Positions 16,262 through 24,356 of a DNA stretch of 64,000 nucleotides are shown here, in pieces. This DNA is from Bacteroidota bacterium (GTDB lineage Bacteria > Bacteroidota > Bacteroidia > Bacteroidales > VadinHA17): the NCBI GenBank assembly GCA_018262715.1, contig JADFDS010000012.1:1-64000 (forward strand), read 5' to 3'. The notes under the pieces were generated by a model, which was given only the letters and a program-made list of their open reading frames with translations, ran no database searches and was not told the DNA's origin. A program made the position numbers and the translations under genes. Numbering within the stretch: the stretch's first letter is position 1; every line of letters starts with the position of its first letter.

Positions 16262-17452
16262 ATGGCAGATGTTACGATAAAAAGGTTTTTCAGGGGCGAC
16301 AGGTACCTGTGGGGACTCATCGCCTTCTTCATGCTGCTGTCGCTGCTGTCGGTCTACAGCTCGTCGGTCAGCGTGGCCTATTCGTCGCATCACGGAAACA
16401 CTTTCTATTTTCTCCGCACCCAGTTCATCATGCTGATGCTGGGTCTGCTGATCATTGTTGTCACCCACTGGATACCTTATATTAAATATATGCAGTTTGC
16501 CACCATCGGGCTGGTTGTGGCGGTACTGCTTCTTTTGGTTACGCTTTTCGCAGGGGTGAGCATCAACTCGGCCACCCGCTGGCTCGAGATACCTGTGATC
16601 GGGTTGAGGCTGCAGACATCTGACCTGGCCAAGGTGGCGCTTGTGATTTACCTGGCGCGGGGGCTGACGGTGTACCAGCATGAGTTGAACAACTTCAGCG
16701 TGGTGACCATGAAGCTGGTGGTGCCTATCGGAATTGTCTGCGTGCTGATCATGTCGGAGAATCTCTCCACTGCTGTCATGATATTCATGATCAGCATGAT
16801 CATACTGTTTATCGGCCGTGTGCCGATTAAGTTCCTGCTGACCTATGCAGGGCTGGGACTGGCAGGGGTGATTTTGTTTGCCTCGCTGCTGCTTATCTTC
16901 AAGAAGGATGACAACCGTGTGCAGGTGTGGAAAAACCGTATTGAGGCATACTTCAGCGGTGAGAGCTCACCGGATGCCGATTACCAGGCAAACCAGGCCA
17001 AAATAGCCATTTCCACGGGCAAGATCTTCGGCAAGCTTCCGGGGAAGAGCACCCAGCGCAACCTCCTGCCGCAGTCGAACTCCGACTTCATTTTTGCTAT
17101 TATCGTTGAGGAGTACGGGTTGTTTGGAGCGGTGATAGTGATTATGGCCTATCTGGCGCTGATGTACCGGGGGGTGCAGATAGCGCGGAAATGTGATTAT
17201 GCGTTCCCGGCCCTGATGGTGCTGGGGCTGACGGTTATGATAGTATTCCAGGCGTTCCTGAACATGCTGGTGGCGGTGGGGCTCTTCCCGGTGACGGGCC
17301 AGACGCTTCCGATGATAAGCTGGGGGCGTACCTCGGTGATGGTCATCAGCTTCGCACTGGGTGCGATACTCAGCGTATCGAGGGTGATGAATGCGCGGGA
17401 GCGGCAGGAGAGACTCTCCGAGGTTGAACAGACAGACAAAGTGCCGGTGTGA
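16262..17452 (+). CDS. ftsW: SEDS peptidoglycan glycosyltransferase FtsW
   Basis: 396 residues with about ten hydrophobic segments. SEDS signatures include SINSATRWLEIPVIGLRLQTSDLAK and KIAISTGKIFGKLPGKSTQRNLLPQSNSDFIFAIIVEEYG, and, near the end, MLVAVGLFPVTGQTLPMISWGRTS. FtsW polymerises lipid II at the septum together with FtsI. The cytoplasmic tail is short and charged. The gene lies six bases after murD and is followed by a 137-bp purine-rich spacer. Confidence 0.97.
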   Translation: MADVTIKRFFRGDRYLWGLIAFFMLLSLLSVYSSSVSVAYSSHHGNTFYFLRTQFIMLMLGLLIIVVTHWIPYIKYMQFATIGLVVAVLLLLVTLFAGVSINSATRWLEIPVIGLRLQTSDLAKVALVIYLARGLTVYQHELNNFSVVTMKLVVPIGIVCVLIMSENLSTAVMIFMISMIILFIGRVPIKFLLTYAGLGLAGVILFASLLLIFKKDDNRVQVWKNRIEAYFSGESSPDADYQANQAKIAISTGKIFGKLPGKSTQRNLLPQSNSDFIFAIIVEEYGLFGAVIVIMAYLALMYRGVQIARKCDYAFPALMVLGLTVMIVFQAFLNMLVAVGLFPVTGQTLPMISWGRTSVMVISFALGAILSVSRVMNARERQERLSEVEQTDKVPV

Positions 17453-17589
17453 GAGGCAATGGAAGAAATGTTGAAGCAGATAAAAAAGAGAATGAAGATT
17501 TAGCAATAACCGACGACTAAAGAGACTGATAAGGAAGACAAGAAAAGCAGGGATAAAGGGAAGAGTGACAGGGAGATCATGGTAACGGA
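17453..17589 (+). other. Purine-rich, T-poor spacer between ftsW and murG
   Basis: By hand count about 77% purine and 13% T on the coding strand. The ftsW frame reads on for 16 codons after its TGA before a TAG. A second frame is open over the last 27 codons of the spacer and ends in a TGA that overlaps the murG ATG (ATGA), but it has no start codon except one near the end. The murG-murC (18706-18848), ftsL-ftsI (9919-10023) and ftsQ-ftsA (21031-21203) spacers have similar composition. No terminator or -7 element is seen in it. Confidence 0.6.
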
Positions 17590-18705
17590 ATGAGTGAAGA
17601 GAGCAGAAATATAAGGATCATCATCAGCGGGGGCGGCACCGGCGGCCACCTGTTCCCGGCTGTTGCCATTGCCAATGCGCTGCGGAGGATTGAACCCGAC
17701 ATGAAGATACTGTTTGTGGGTGCCGAGGGGAAGATGGAGATGCAGAAGGTGCCCGAGGCCGGTTATGAGATTGTGGGTCTGCCGGTGGCCGGGCTGATCA
17801 GGGGTGGCAGCATCAGGAATATCAGCGTCGCCTACAGGCTTTTCCGCAGCATGCTAAGGGCAGGGCAGATAATCAAAAAGTTCGCTCCTGATGTCGTTGT
17901 AGGGGTGGGCGGATATGCCTCCGGACCTGTCCTGAAACAGGCACAACAGCGTCATATACCTACTCTGATACAGGAGCAGAACAGCTATGCAGGTGTAACA
18001 AACAAGCTGCTGGCGAAGAAAGCCGTCCGTATCTGCGTGGCATATGAGGGGATGGAGAAGTATTTCCCGGAGGAAAAGATAATGCTGACTGGTAATCCGG
18101 TCAGGCAGGCATATGACAACCTGGCCTCGCTGCGCGGGGAGGCTCTGAAGCATTTTAAGCTGGAGCCGGGGATGCCGGTGACACTGGTTCTTGGCGGGTC
18201 GCTCGGCGCCGGCACGGTGAATGACAGTGTGGGCGGCAGCATAGGCCTTATAGAGACTTCGGGGGTGCAGATGATCTGGCAGACCGGCAGCCATTATTAT
18301 GACCGCATGCGCGACTTGGCTGAGGCTCAGGGTGTAGGCCGCATCAGGGTCACCGGCTTCATCAATCGCATGGACCTGGCCTATGCCGCCGCCGATGTAA
18401 TCATCTCGCGTGCCGGCGCCGGAACAATCTCCGAGCTTGCACTGGTGGGCAAGCCGGTAATACTGGTCCCCTCGCCGAACGTGGCAGAAGACCACCAGAC
18501 GCACAACGCGATGGCGCTGGTGAACCGGGGGGCGGCACTGCTGGTGCGCGATGCGGATGCACAGGATGCACTTGTTAAAACAGCCATTGACCTGGTAAAT
18601 GACACCGCAAAACGAAACTCACTGTCTGAGAACATCAGGAAGATGGCAATCCGGGATGCGGATGAGGTGATTGCCAGGGAAGTATTGAAAATGGTGAAAA
18701 GATAA
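17590..18705 (+). CDS. murG: UDP-GlcNAc:lipid I N-acetylglucosaminyltransferase MurG
   Basis: 371 residues, GT28 family. The N-terminal loop IIISGGGTGGHLFPAVAIA is the lipid-I-side signature. GVGGYASGPVL and EQNSYAGVTNKLL follow. The C-terminal UDP-GlcNAc site includes LGGSLGA, then SRAGAGTISELALVGKPVILVPSP and AEDHQTHNA. It makes lipid II on the cytoplasmic face of the membrane. It lies between two purine-rich spacers of 137 and 143 bp. Confidence 0.98.
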   Translation: MSEESRNIRIIISGGGTGGHLFPAVAIANALRRIEPDMKILFVGAEGKMEMQKVPEAGYEIVGLPVAGLIRGGSIRNISVAYRLFRSMLRAGQIIKKFAPDVVVGVGGYASGPVLKQAQQRHIPTLIQEQNSYAGVTNKLLAKKAVRICVAYEGMEKYFPEEKIMLTGNPVRQAYDNLASLRGEALKHFKLEPGMPVTLVLGGSLGAGTVNDSVGGSIGLIETSGVQMIWQTGSHYYDRMRDLAEAQGVGRIRVTGFINRMDLAYAAADVIISRAGAGTISELALVGKPVILVPSPNVAEDHQTHNAMALVNRGAALLVRDADAQDALVKTAIDLVNDTAKRNSLSENIRKMAIRDADEVIAREVLKMVKR

Positions 18706-18848
18706 TACGATGCTTCCCGGAGAGTAAGAAATGATAGTCGGACCGAAAAATGGGAAAAGCGATAAAAGGGGATAATAAAACAGGGAACAACCAGAGAGAA
18801 AACGAGACAAAAGAAAACTGACGGATAGGTAACATTACAGAATAGCTG

Positions 18849-20240
18849 ATGAGGGGACTGACGAACATAGAAGGGATTTATTTCCTGGGAATAGGAGGGA
18901 TCGGGATGAGTGCGCTGGCACGCTATTTCCTGTCGCAGGATTACATCGTCTGCGGATATGACCGCACCGAGAGCCCGCTGACAGATACCCTCGCAGAGGA
19001 GGGGTGTTCAATTACCTATGAAGACAGCATCGACTCATTACCGGTGCTATTCTCGGAACCTTCCGAGAATGACCGGGTGCTGATAGTCTACACCCCGGCC
19101 ATCCCGAAGGAGAGCATTCTCCTTAACTTCTTCAGGGACAACGGATATACTATTTATAAGCGCGCTGAGATCCTTGGTGTCATCTCACGTGACACCGATG
19201 CCATCGCCGTTGCCGGGACACATGGCAAGACTACTGTGAGCACCATGACCGCCCATATTCTCAGCTCATCACCCATTGACTGCTCAGCATTCCTCGGAGG
19301 CATCTCGAAGAATTACGACACCAATCTGCTTCTCTCGGAAAGCCGCTTTACGGTGATGGAGGCAGATGAGTTCGACAGGTCTTTCCTGCATCTTTCACCG
19401 CTCATCTCGGTGGTCACCGCAATTGATCCCGATCACCTTGATATCTACGGCACGGCCGAATCGATGGTTGAAGCTTACGGTGAGTTCTGTCACCGGGTTC
19501 GTCCCGGAGGGACACTCATCCTCAATGAGAACATTGCATCGTCGCTCTCCCTTCCGGGTGACGCTACAATCTATACTTACGGAACCGGAGAGAAAGCCTC
19601 ATTCAGGGCTGCATCCATCAAAAAGGAGGAGGGGAGCTACACATTTGACATAATGACCCCGGGTGAACCGGTCAGGAATATCCGGATTCATCTTCCAGGT
19701 ATGGTGAATATACTTAATGCCACCGCAGCCGCATCGGCAGCATGGTGCGCCGGTGTATCGCCTGAGATCATCCGGAGCGCTGTCGGCTCTTACCAGGGAG
19801 TACGCCGCCGGTTTGACGTCAGGTACTCCGGCAGGGAGATCATCTATGTTGATGATTACGCCCACCACCCCCAGGAGATCAATGCGCTCGTCAGCGCCGT
19901 GCGTGATTTCTGGCCAGGGAAGCATGTCACCGGCATCTTCCAGCCGCACCTCTACACCCGCACGCGCGATTTCGCCGGAGGCTTCGCGGATGCGCTTGAC
20001 AAACTCGATGAAATACTGCTGCTGACACTGTATCCCGCGAGGGAAAAACCAATCGCCGGCGTCTCCTCGGATATGATCGCAGGAATGATGAAAAACCGCA
20101 ATGTGAAGGTTTTGACGAAGGAAGAATTGCTGCCGGCTTTGAATAATGTGAAAAAGGGTCTGTTGCTGACTATCGGTGCAGGCGATATAGACAGATTTAT
20201 TGAACCGATAACGGAAATGCTTAAGAACAGAAACGCCTGA
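18849..20240 (+). CDS. murC: UDP-N-acetylmuramate--L-alanine ligase MurC
   Basis: 463 residues, typical length. Hallmarks are FLGIGGIGMSALARYFLSQ at the N-terminus, the ATP site VAGTHGKTTVSTM near residue 120, EADEFDRSFL, TAIDPDHLDIY, and YVDDYAHHPQEI near FQPHLYTRTRDF in the C-terminal domain. It adds the first residue of the stem peptide, L-alanine, to UDP-MurNAc. It ends 16 bp before ftsQ. The spacer upstream contains a 23-codon hydrophilic ORF starting MGKAIKGDNK that I do not consider real. Confidence 0.98.
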   Translation: MRGLTNIEGIYFLGIGGIGMSALARYFLSQDYIVCGYDRTESPLTDTLAEEGCSITYEDSIDSLPVLFSEPSENDRVLIVYTPAIPKESILLNFFRDNGYTIYKRAEILGVISRDTDAIAVAGTHGKTTVSTMTAHILSSSPIDCSAFLGGISKNYDTNLLLSESRFTVMEADEFDRSFLHLSPLISVVTAIDPDHLDIYGTAESMVEAYGEFCHRVRPGGTLILNENIASSLSLPGDATIYTYGTGEKASFRAASIKKEEGSYTFDIMTPGEPVRNIRIHLPGMVNILNATAAASAAWCAGVSPEIIRSAVGSYQGVRRRFDVRYSGREIIYVDDYAHHPQEINALVSAVRDFWPGKHVTGIFQPHLYTRTRDFAGGFADALDKLDEILLLTLYPAREKPIAGVSSDMIAGMMKNRNVKVLTKEELLPALNNVKKGLLLTIGAGDIDRFIEPITEMLKNRNA

Positions 20241-20256
20241 GGATGAGGAAGAAAGG

Positions 20257-21030
20257 ATGAGTATTTTAATGAAAATAGTGACCATTATTATGGGAGCAGC
20301 GCTGTTCCTTACCCCTGTGTTCATCAGCACCATGACGGCTGATGCAACATGCGAGGGGGTGGTCATTAACGTTGCTGACTCGTCAAAGCACCAGTTCGTT
20401 ACCAATAATGACATCATGAATGCACTGAGAGCCACGGGCATTCGTGTTACTGGCCAGAAGATCAGTGAGATACCATTGTCGGAGCTTGAAGAGAGGGTGA
20501 AGGCATTCAAGGAGCTGAAGGTGGCGGAGGTCTATATCTCCGAAGACAGGAAGCTTCATGTTTACGGTAACCAGCGCGAGCCGGTGATGAGGGTGGTGGC
20601 ATCGTATGGAGGAGATTTCTTCATTGACCGCGAGGGCGTCATCATGCGGAGGCACAATTTGTACACGCCCAACCTGCACATCCTGGAGATTGACATGGTC
20701 TTTAATTCCGAGCAGATGACCGGCACTAGCATATTTGAGTCGGAGAAAACGGAAAACCTTGCGAAAGCCTTTGAGCTGGTGAATTATATCCGGGGCGACA
20801 GCTTCTGGAATGAGACGATTGACCAGCTCAGCATGACCCGTGACGGCCGGGTGACGTTGGTGCCCCATGTGGGCAACCACACCGTGAAACTGGGGCGGGT
20901 TGAAAATTATGAAGAGAAACTGCATAACCTCCTTGTTTTTTACCGCCAGGCGATGCCCGTCGCAGGGTGGGACAGGTACAGGGTGGTAAATGTCGAATAC
21001 AGGGGGCAGGTTGTCTGCCAGAGAAGATAA
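20257..21030 (+). CDS. ftsQ: Cell division protein FtsQ/DivIB
   Basis: 257 residues, the short Bacteroidota form. One N-terminal transmembrane segment (about residues 5-25, KIVTIIMGAALFLTPVFIS) is followed by a periplasmic POTRA-like region and a beta domain ending in VNVEYRGQVVC. Sequence conservation is low, and the call rests on topology, length and its place between murC and ftsA. FtsQ links early and late divisome proteins. A purine-rich stretch precedes the start. The frame continues open after the TAA into the small ORF at 21034. Confidence 0.88.
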   Translation: MSILMKIVTIIMGAALFLTPVFISTMTADATCEGVVINVADSSKHQFVTNNDIMNALRATGIRVTGQKISEIPLSELEERVKAFKELKVAEVYISEDRKLHVYGNQREPVMRVVASYGGDFFIDREGVIMRRHNLYTPNLHILEIDMVFNSEQMTGTSIFESEKTENLAKAFELVNYIRGDSFWNETIDQLSMTRDGRVTLVPHVGNHTVKLGRVENYEEKLHNLLVFYRQAMPVAGWDRYRVVNVEYRGQVVCQRR

Positions 21031-21033
21031 ATA

Positions 21034-21174
21034 ATGGGAAATCCGGCGCAGAGAAAAAGACCAGGAGAGACGAAGGCGGATGAACAGTTGGAGATGAAGA
21101 ATGAATATAAAGAGAAGCAGAACCGGCAGAAGAGGCTATTTGCTGATAATGAGCCGGATGCAAAAAAGAAATGA
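21034..21174 (+). CDS. Possible 46-residue charged small protein between ftsQ and ftsA
   Basis: An ATG one codon after the ftsQ stop, in the same frame, opens 46 codons ending at TGA 21172-21174, 29 bp before ftsA. The product would be very hydrophilic (MGNPAQRKRPGETKADEQLE, ending DNEPDAKKK), rich in Lys, Glu, Gln and Arg and without a hydrophobic segment. I recognise no family. It may be a real small protein, a cut-off C-terminal extension of FtsQ, or a chance frame in a T-poor spacer where stop codons are rare. The last is the simplest. Confidence 0.3.
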   Translation: MGNPAQRKRPGETKADEQLEMKNEYKEKQNRQKRLFADNEPDAKKK

Positions 21175-21203
21175 TAATTGTTGAACAACCATATAAGTGA
21201 ACT

Positions 21204-22634
21204 ATGAACAGTAAAGATCAGTTAGTAGCAGCCATTGACATCGGCACGACGAAGATCGTCGCCATTGTCGGGCGCAGCGACGGCAACGGGGGCATTGAGA
21301 TCCTCGGACTCAGCAACACACCCTCTACAGGGGTCAAGCGCGGTGTGGTGCTTAACATTGAAGAGACGGTGAAGGCCATCCGAACCACCGTCGATGACCT
21401 CGAAGAAAGAACAGGCCTCGTCCTTACCGACGTGTTTGTCGGTATCGCCGGCAGGCACATCAAGAGCAAGATGGCGCGCGGTTACATCACGCGCGACTCC
21501 CATGAGACAGAGATAGACGCCGGCGACATCCGCCGTCTTACGGCCGACATGTTCAAGCTTCCTATTGATGTGGGTGAGGAGATTATTCATGTCATACCGC
21601 AGACCTATATCGTTGACAACGAGTCGGGTATCACAAATCCCGTCGGCATCTGCGGCAAGAGGCTTGAGGCCAACTTCCACATCGTGATAGGGCAGATCTC
21701 CTCGGCAAAAAACACCGAGAGGTGCATCAACAAGGCCGGGATGAACCTGATGAGCCTGGTGCTTGAGCCCCTGGCATCATCAGAAGCCGTGCTTACCGAT
21801 GAGGAGAAGGAAGCCGGTGTGGTACTGGTTGACATCGGCGGCGGAACCACCGATGTGGCCATCTACTATGACAACGTCATCAGGCACACGGCCGTTATAC
21901 CATTTGGCGGCAATATGGTTACTGCTGACATCCGCGAGGGTTGCTCCATCCTGCAGAAACAGGCTGAGGACCTGAAGGTCAAGTTCGGCTATGCCATCGG
22001 CGACATCGCCCCTGAGAACAAGGTAGTTTCAATTCCCGGCATCGCCGGACGTGAGCCCAAGGAAATTTCCTTCAAGAACCTTGCATACATCATCCAGAGC
22101 CGCATGGAGGAGATCCTCGATGCGGTCAACTTTGAGATACAGAATTCCGGCTTCGCCGAAAAGCTTACCGCAGGAGTGGTTATCACCGGCGGCGGTGCGA
22201 TGCTGAAGAACCTTCCGCAGCTGGTCAAATACAAAACCGCGATGGATGTGCGCATCGGTCATCCCAACGTGCATCTCACCGGCAAGGGCAAGGATGAGAT
22301 CAACCAGCCGATGTACGCTACCAGCGTGGGTCTGATACTCAAGGGACTTGAATACCTGGAGGAGAACAAAACCTTCGCACGCTTCGGAGAGAAGAAACAG
22401 GAGCCGGTGGCACAGCAACCGCAGCACCAGCAGGCGCCGTATGCACAGCACCAGCAGCAGCCTATGCACACACCTCCGCCTGTGAAGGAGGAACCTGTTG
22501 AGGTGGAGCAGGATGACCCGTTCTACGAAGGGCGTCCGCCGGCCAGCAGGTCATTCGGTGACAAGCTGCGGGGTATCTGGGATAAGATCATTGAGGCTAC
22601 TGACGAGAAACTTGATGATACACCTTCAAAATAA
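21204..22634 (+). CDS. ftsA: Cell division protein FtsA
   Basis: 476 residues. It has an actin-like ATPase fold with AAIDIGTTKIVAIVG at the N-terminus, the SHS2/1C region, VVLVDIGGGTTDVAIY and VVITGGGAMLKNL. After the core, from about residue 395, comes a low-complexity Gln/His/Pro linker (QQPQHQQAPYAQHQQQP), then an acidic stretch, then an amphipathic helix (FGDKLRGIWDKIIEAT) that should serve as the membrane-targeting sequence. FtsA tethers FtsZ to the membrane. The long linker makes it bigger than the roughly 420 residues of E. coli FtsA. ftsZ follows after nine bases. Confidence 0.98.
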   Translation: MNSKDQLVAAIDIGTTKIVAIVGRSDGNGGIEILGLSNTPSTGVKRGVVLNIEETVKAIRTTVDDLEERTGLVLTDVFVGIAGRHIKSKMARGYITRDSHETEIDAGDIRRLTADMFKLPIDVGEEIIHVIPQTYIVDNESGITNPVGICGKRLEANFHIVIGQISSAKNTERCINKAGMNLMSLVLEPLASSEAVLTDEEKEAGVVLVDIGGGTTDVAIYYDNVIRHTAVIPFGGNMVTADIREGCSILQKQAEDLKVKFGYAIGDIAPENKVVSIPGIAGREPKEISFKNLAYIIQSRMEEILDAVNFEIQNSGFAEKLTAGVVITGGGAMLKNLPQLVKYKTAMDVRIGHPNVHLTGKGKDEINQPMYATSVGLILKGLEYLEENKTFARFGEKKQEPVAQQPQHQQAPYAQHQQQPMHTPPPVKEEPVEVEQDDPFYEGRPPASRSFGDKLRGIWDKIIEATDEKLDDTPSK

Positions 22635-22643
22635 GATTAAGCC

Positions 22644-24128
22644 ATGTCAGATGATCTGATGAATTTTGACCTGCCGGTTGACAGGTCGTCAATAATAAAG
22701 GTCCTGGGCATAGGCGGCGGCGGAGGCAATGCCGTCAACCACATGTACCGGAAGGGCATCAAGGATGTCAACTTCATCGTTTGCAACACTGACCTTCAGG
22801 CTCTTATGAAGAGCCCGGTACCGGTCAGGGTGCAGATAGGAGAGACCACAACAGAGGGTCTCGGTGCGGGAAGTCAGCCTGAGAGAGGTCGTGCTTCCGC
22901 TATAGAGAACATTGAGGATGTCATGAAAGCGCTTTCAGGCAACACCAAGATGGTCTTCATCACAGCAGGCATGGGAGGAGGCACCGGCACCGGTGCAACT
23001 CCCGTGATAGCACAGGCCTGCAAGGATGCAGGATTCCTCACCGTTGCCGTGGTCACCATCCCGTTCCGCTCGGAGCTGAACCAACGTATCAAGCTGGCAG
23101 TAAGCGGCATAGGCGAACTCAGGGATAAAGTCGATTCGCTCATTGTAATAAATAATGAACGGTTGAGGCAGATATATGGCGATGAGGGTGTCTCGGCCGC
23201 GTTTGCGCGGGCTGATGATGTGCTTGCAAACGCCGTGAAGGGAATCGCCGAGATAATTACCTGCACAGGTTATATAAACGTCGATTTTGCCGATGTTGAC
23301 ACGGTGATGCGTGATTCAGGGGTGGCGCTAATGGGTATAGGTAATGCCTCCGGCGAGGACCGTGCCACCAGGGCCATCGAGGCTGCGCTTACCTCTCCGC
23401 TGCTGAGCTCCAATGACATCACCGGGGCACGAAGCATACTTCTGAACATCAAGTCGGGCACCGGCGCAAACGAGATCACCATGGATGAGCTTGGTGAGCT
23501 GACTGATTACGTATATGAAACAGTCTCTGATGACGCGCTTATAATCAGGGGATTGTCAACTGATGAGGAGTTGGGTGATGCCATCAGTGTCACTGTTGTT
23601 GCAACCGGTTTCGAGGCGAGCGCTGACCTGGAGGGGTTCAAGTCCAAAGGCAGGAAGGAAGTTGTCAGCCTGAATACCGCGCAGCAACAGCCGGGCCATG
23701 CTGACGGCGCCTCCGAGAATGACGGTCAGTATATAGTGCGGGCCACCCGTGCCTCTGACAGGGCCATTCCCCCTCACGGCGCCCCTGTCAACCAGGGAGT
23801 GATTGATTTCGAGCTTGACGGTGACATTAACATTTCGCCCGCTCCTGCCCGCCCCGCCACCCCGCCTCCTGACAGGAACGAGGGGACGCTGCGCAAGCTG
23901 AAACACATGCAGAATGTAATCAAGAACGAAGGGCTCTCCACACAGTCGATGAGTGACAATATCGAGGATTTCGAGGAGGTGCCAGCCTATGTGAGGAAGA
24001 AGATTGCCATCCACAATGCCAGCAAGGCGGCAGGGAGCAAGGTGTCGAAGTTCACCCTCACCCTCGACGAGGATAACCAGCCTGTCATCAGGGAAAACAA
24101 TGCATACCTGAATGACAATGTAGACTGA
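22644..24128 (+). CDS. ftsZ: Cell division GTPase FtsZ
   Basis: 494 residues. The tubulin-like GTPase core has IKVLGIGGGGGNAVNHM and the signature GMGGGTGTGATPVIA. After residue 320 comes a variable linker with proline-rich segments. The FtsA/ZipA-binding-type peptide appears as FEEVPAYVRKK, but it is followed by about 45 more residues (ASKAAGSKVSKFTLTLDED and on), so the usual C-terminal peptide is not terminal. It is the last gene of the dcw operon, followed by a strong hairpin terminator. Confidence 0.98.
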   Translation: MSDDLMNFDLPVDRSSIIKVLGIGGGGGNAVNHMYRKGIKDVNFIVCNTDLQALMKSPVPVRVQIGETTTEGLGAGSQPERGRASAIENIEDVMKALSGNTKMVFITAGMGGGTGTGATPVIAQACKDAGFLTVAVVTIPFRSELNQRIKLAVSGIGELRDKVDSLIVINNERLRQIYGDEGVSAAFARADDVLANAVKGIAEIITCTGYINVDFADVDTVMRDSGVALMGIGNASGEDRATRAIEAALTSPLLSSNDITGARSILLNIKSGTGANEITMDELGELTDYVYETVSDDALIIRGLSTDEELGDAISVTVVATGFEASADLEGFKSKGRKEVVSLNTAQQQPGHADGASENDGQYIVRATRASDRAIPPHGAPVNQGVIDFELDGDINISPAPARPATPPPDRNEGTLRKLKHMQNVIKNEGLSTQSMSDNIEDFEEVPAYVRKKIAIHNASKAAGSKVSKFTLTLDEDNQPVIRENNAYLNDNVD

Positions 24129-24163
24129 TTTTGTTTTTTGCCATTATATGGTTGTTGTTCACC

Positions 24164-24192
24164 GGGCCGGGCAGATCTTTTCTGTCCGGCCC
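24164..24192 (+). terminator. Intrinsic terminator of the dcw operon
   Basis: GGGCCGGGCAGA (24164-24175) pairs with TCTGTCCGGCCC (24181-24192): a 12-bp stem with one G-T pair and a 5-base loop, then ACTTTATTT. It lies 35 bp after the ftsZ stop. A run of 13 T near 24270 lies further on. Confidence 0.8.
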
Positions 24193-24342
24193 ACTTTATT
24201 TGGGTGGGTCACGGCCCTGCTGCAAAGCTTCAAGCGCTGCACGTTAAAAATTTTCAGTTCCCGAATAGAGTTTTTTTTTTACACTATTGCCAATTGCCTA
24301 ATGCCTCTTGCCTCTGTTATCTTGCCTTCTCCACTTTTTGAG

Positions 24343-24350
24343 TAAATTTG
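24343..24350 (+). promoter_or_regulatory. Putative -7 element of the porin gene (TAAATTTG)
   Basis: A perfect TAnnTTTG, with CTTG at 24321-24324 in the -33 place (18-bp spacing). It ends only six bases before the ATG at 24357, so a leaderless or very short-leader transcript is predicted. Confidence 0.55.
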
Positions 24351-24356
24351 CCGGTG

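Noticed and set aside
18750-18821. 23-codon ORF (MGKAIKGDNK...) in the murG-murC spacer
   Set aside because: Too short and purely hydrophilic; expected by chance in a T-poor spacer.
24138-24345. Two short overlapping plus-strand ORFs after ftsZ
   Set aside because: They run through the terminator hairpin and a T tract and have no coding character.
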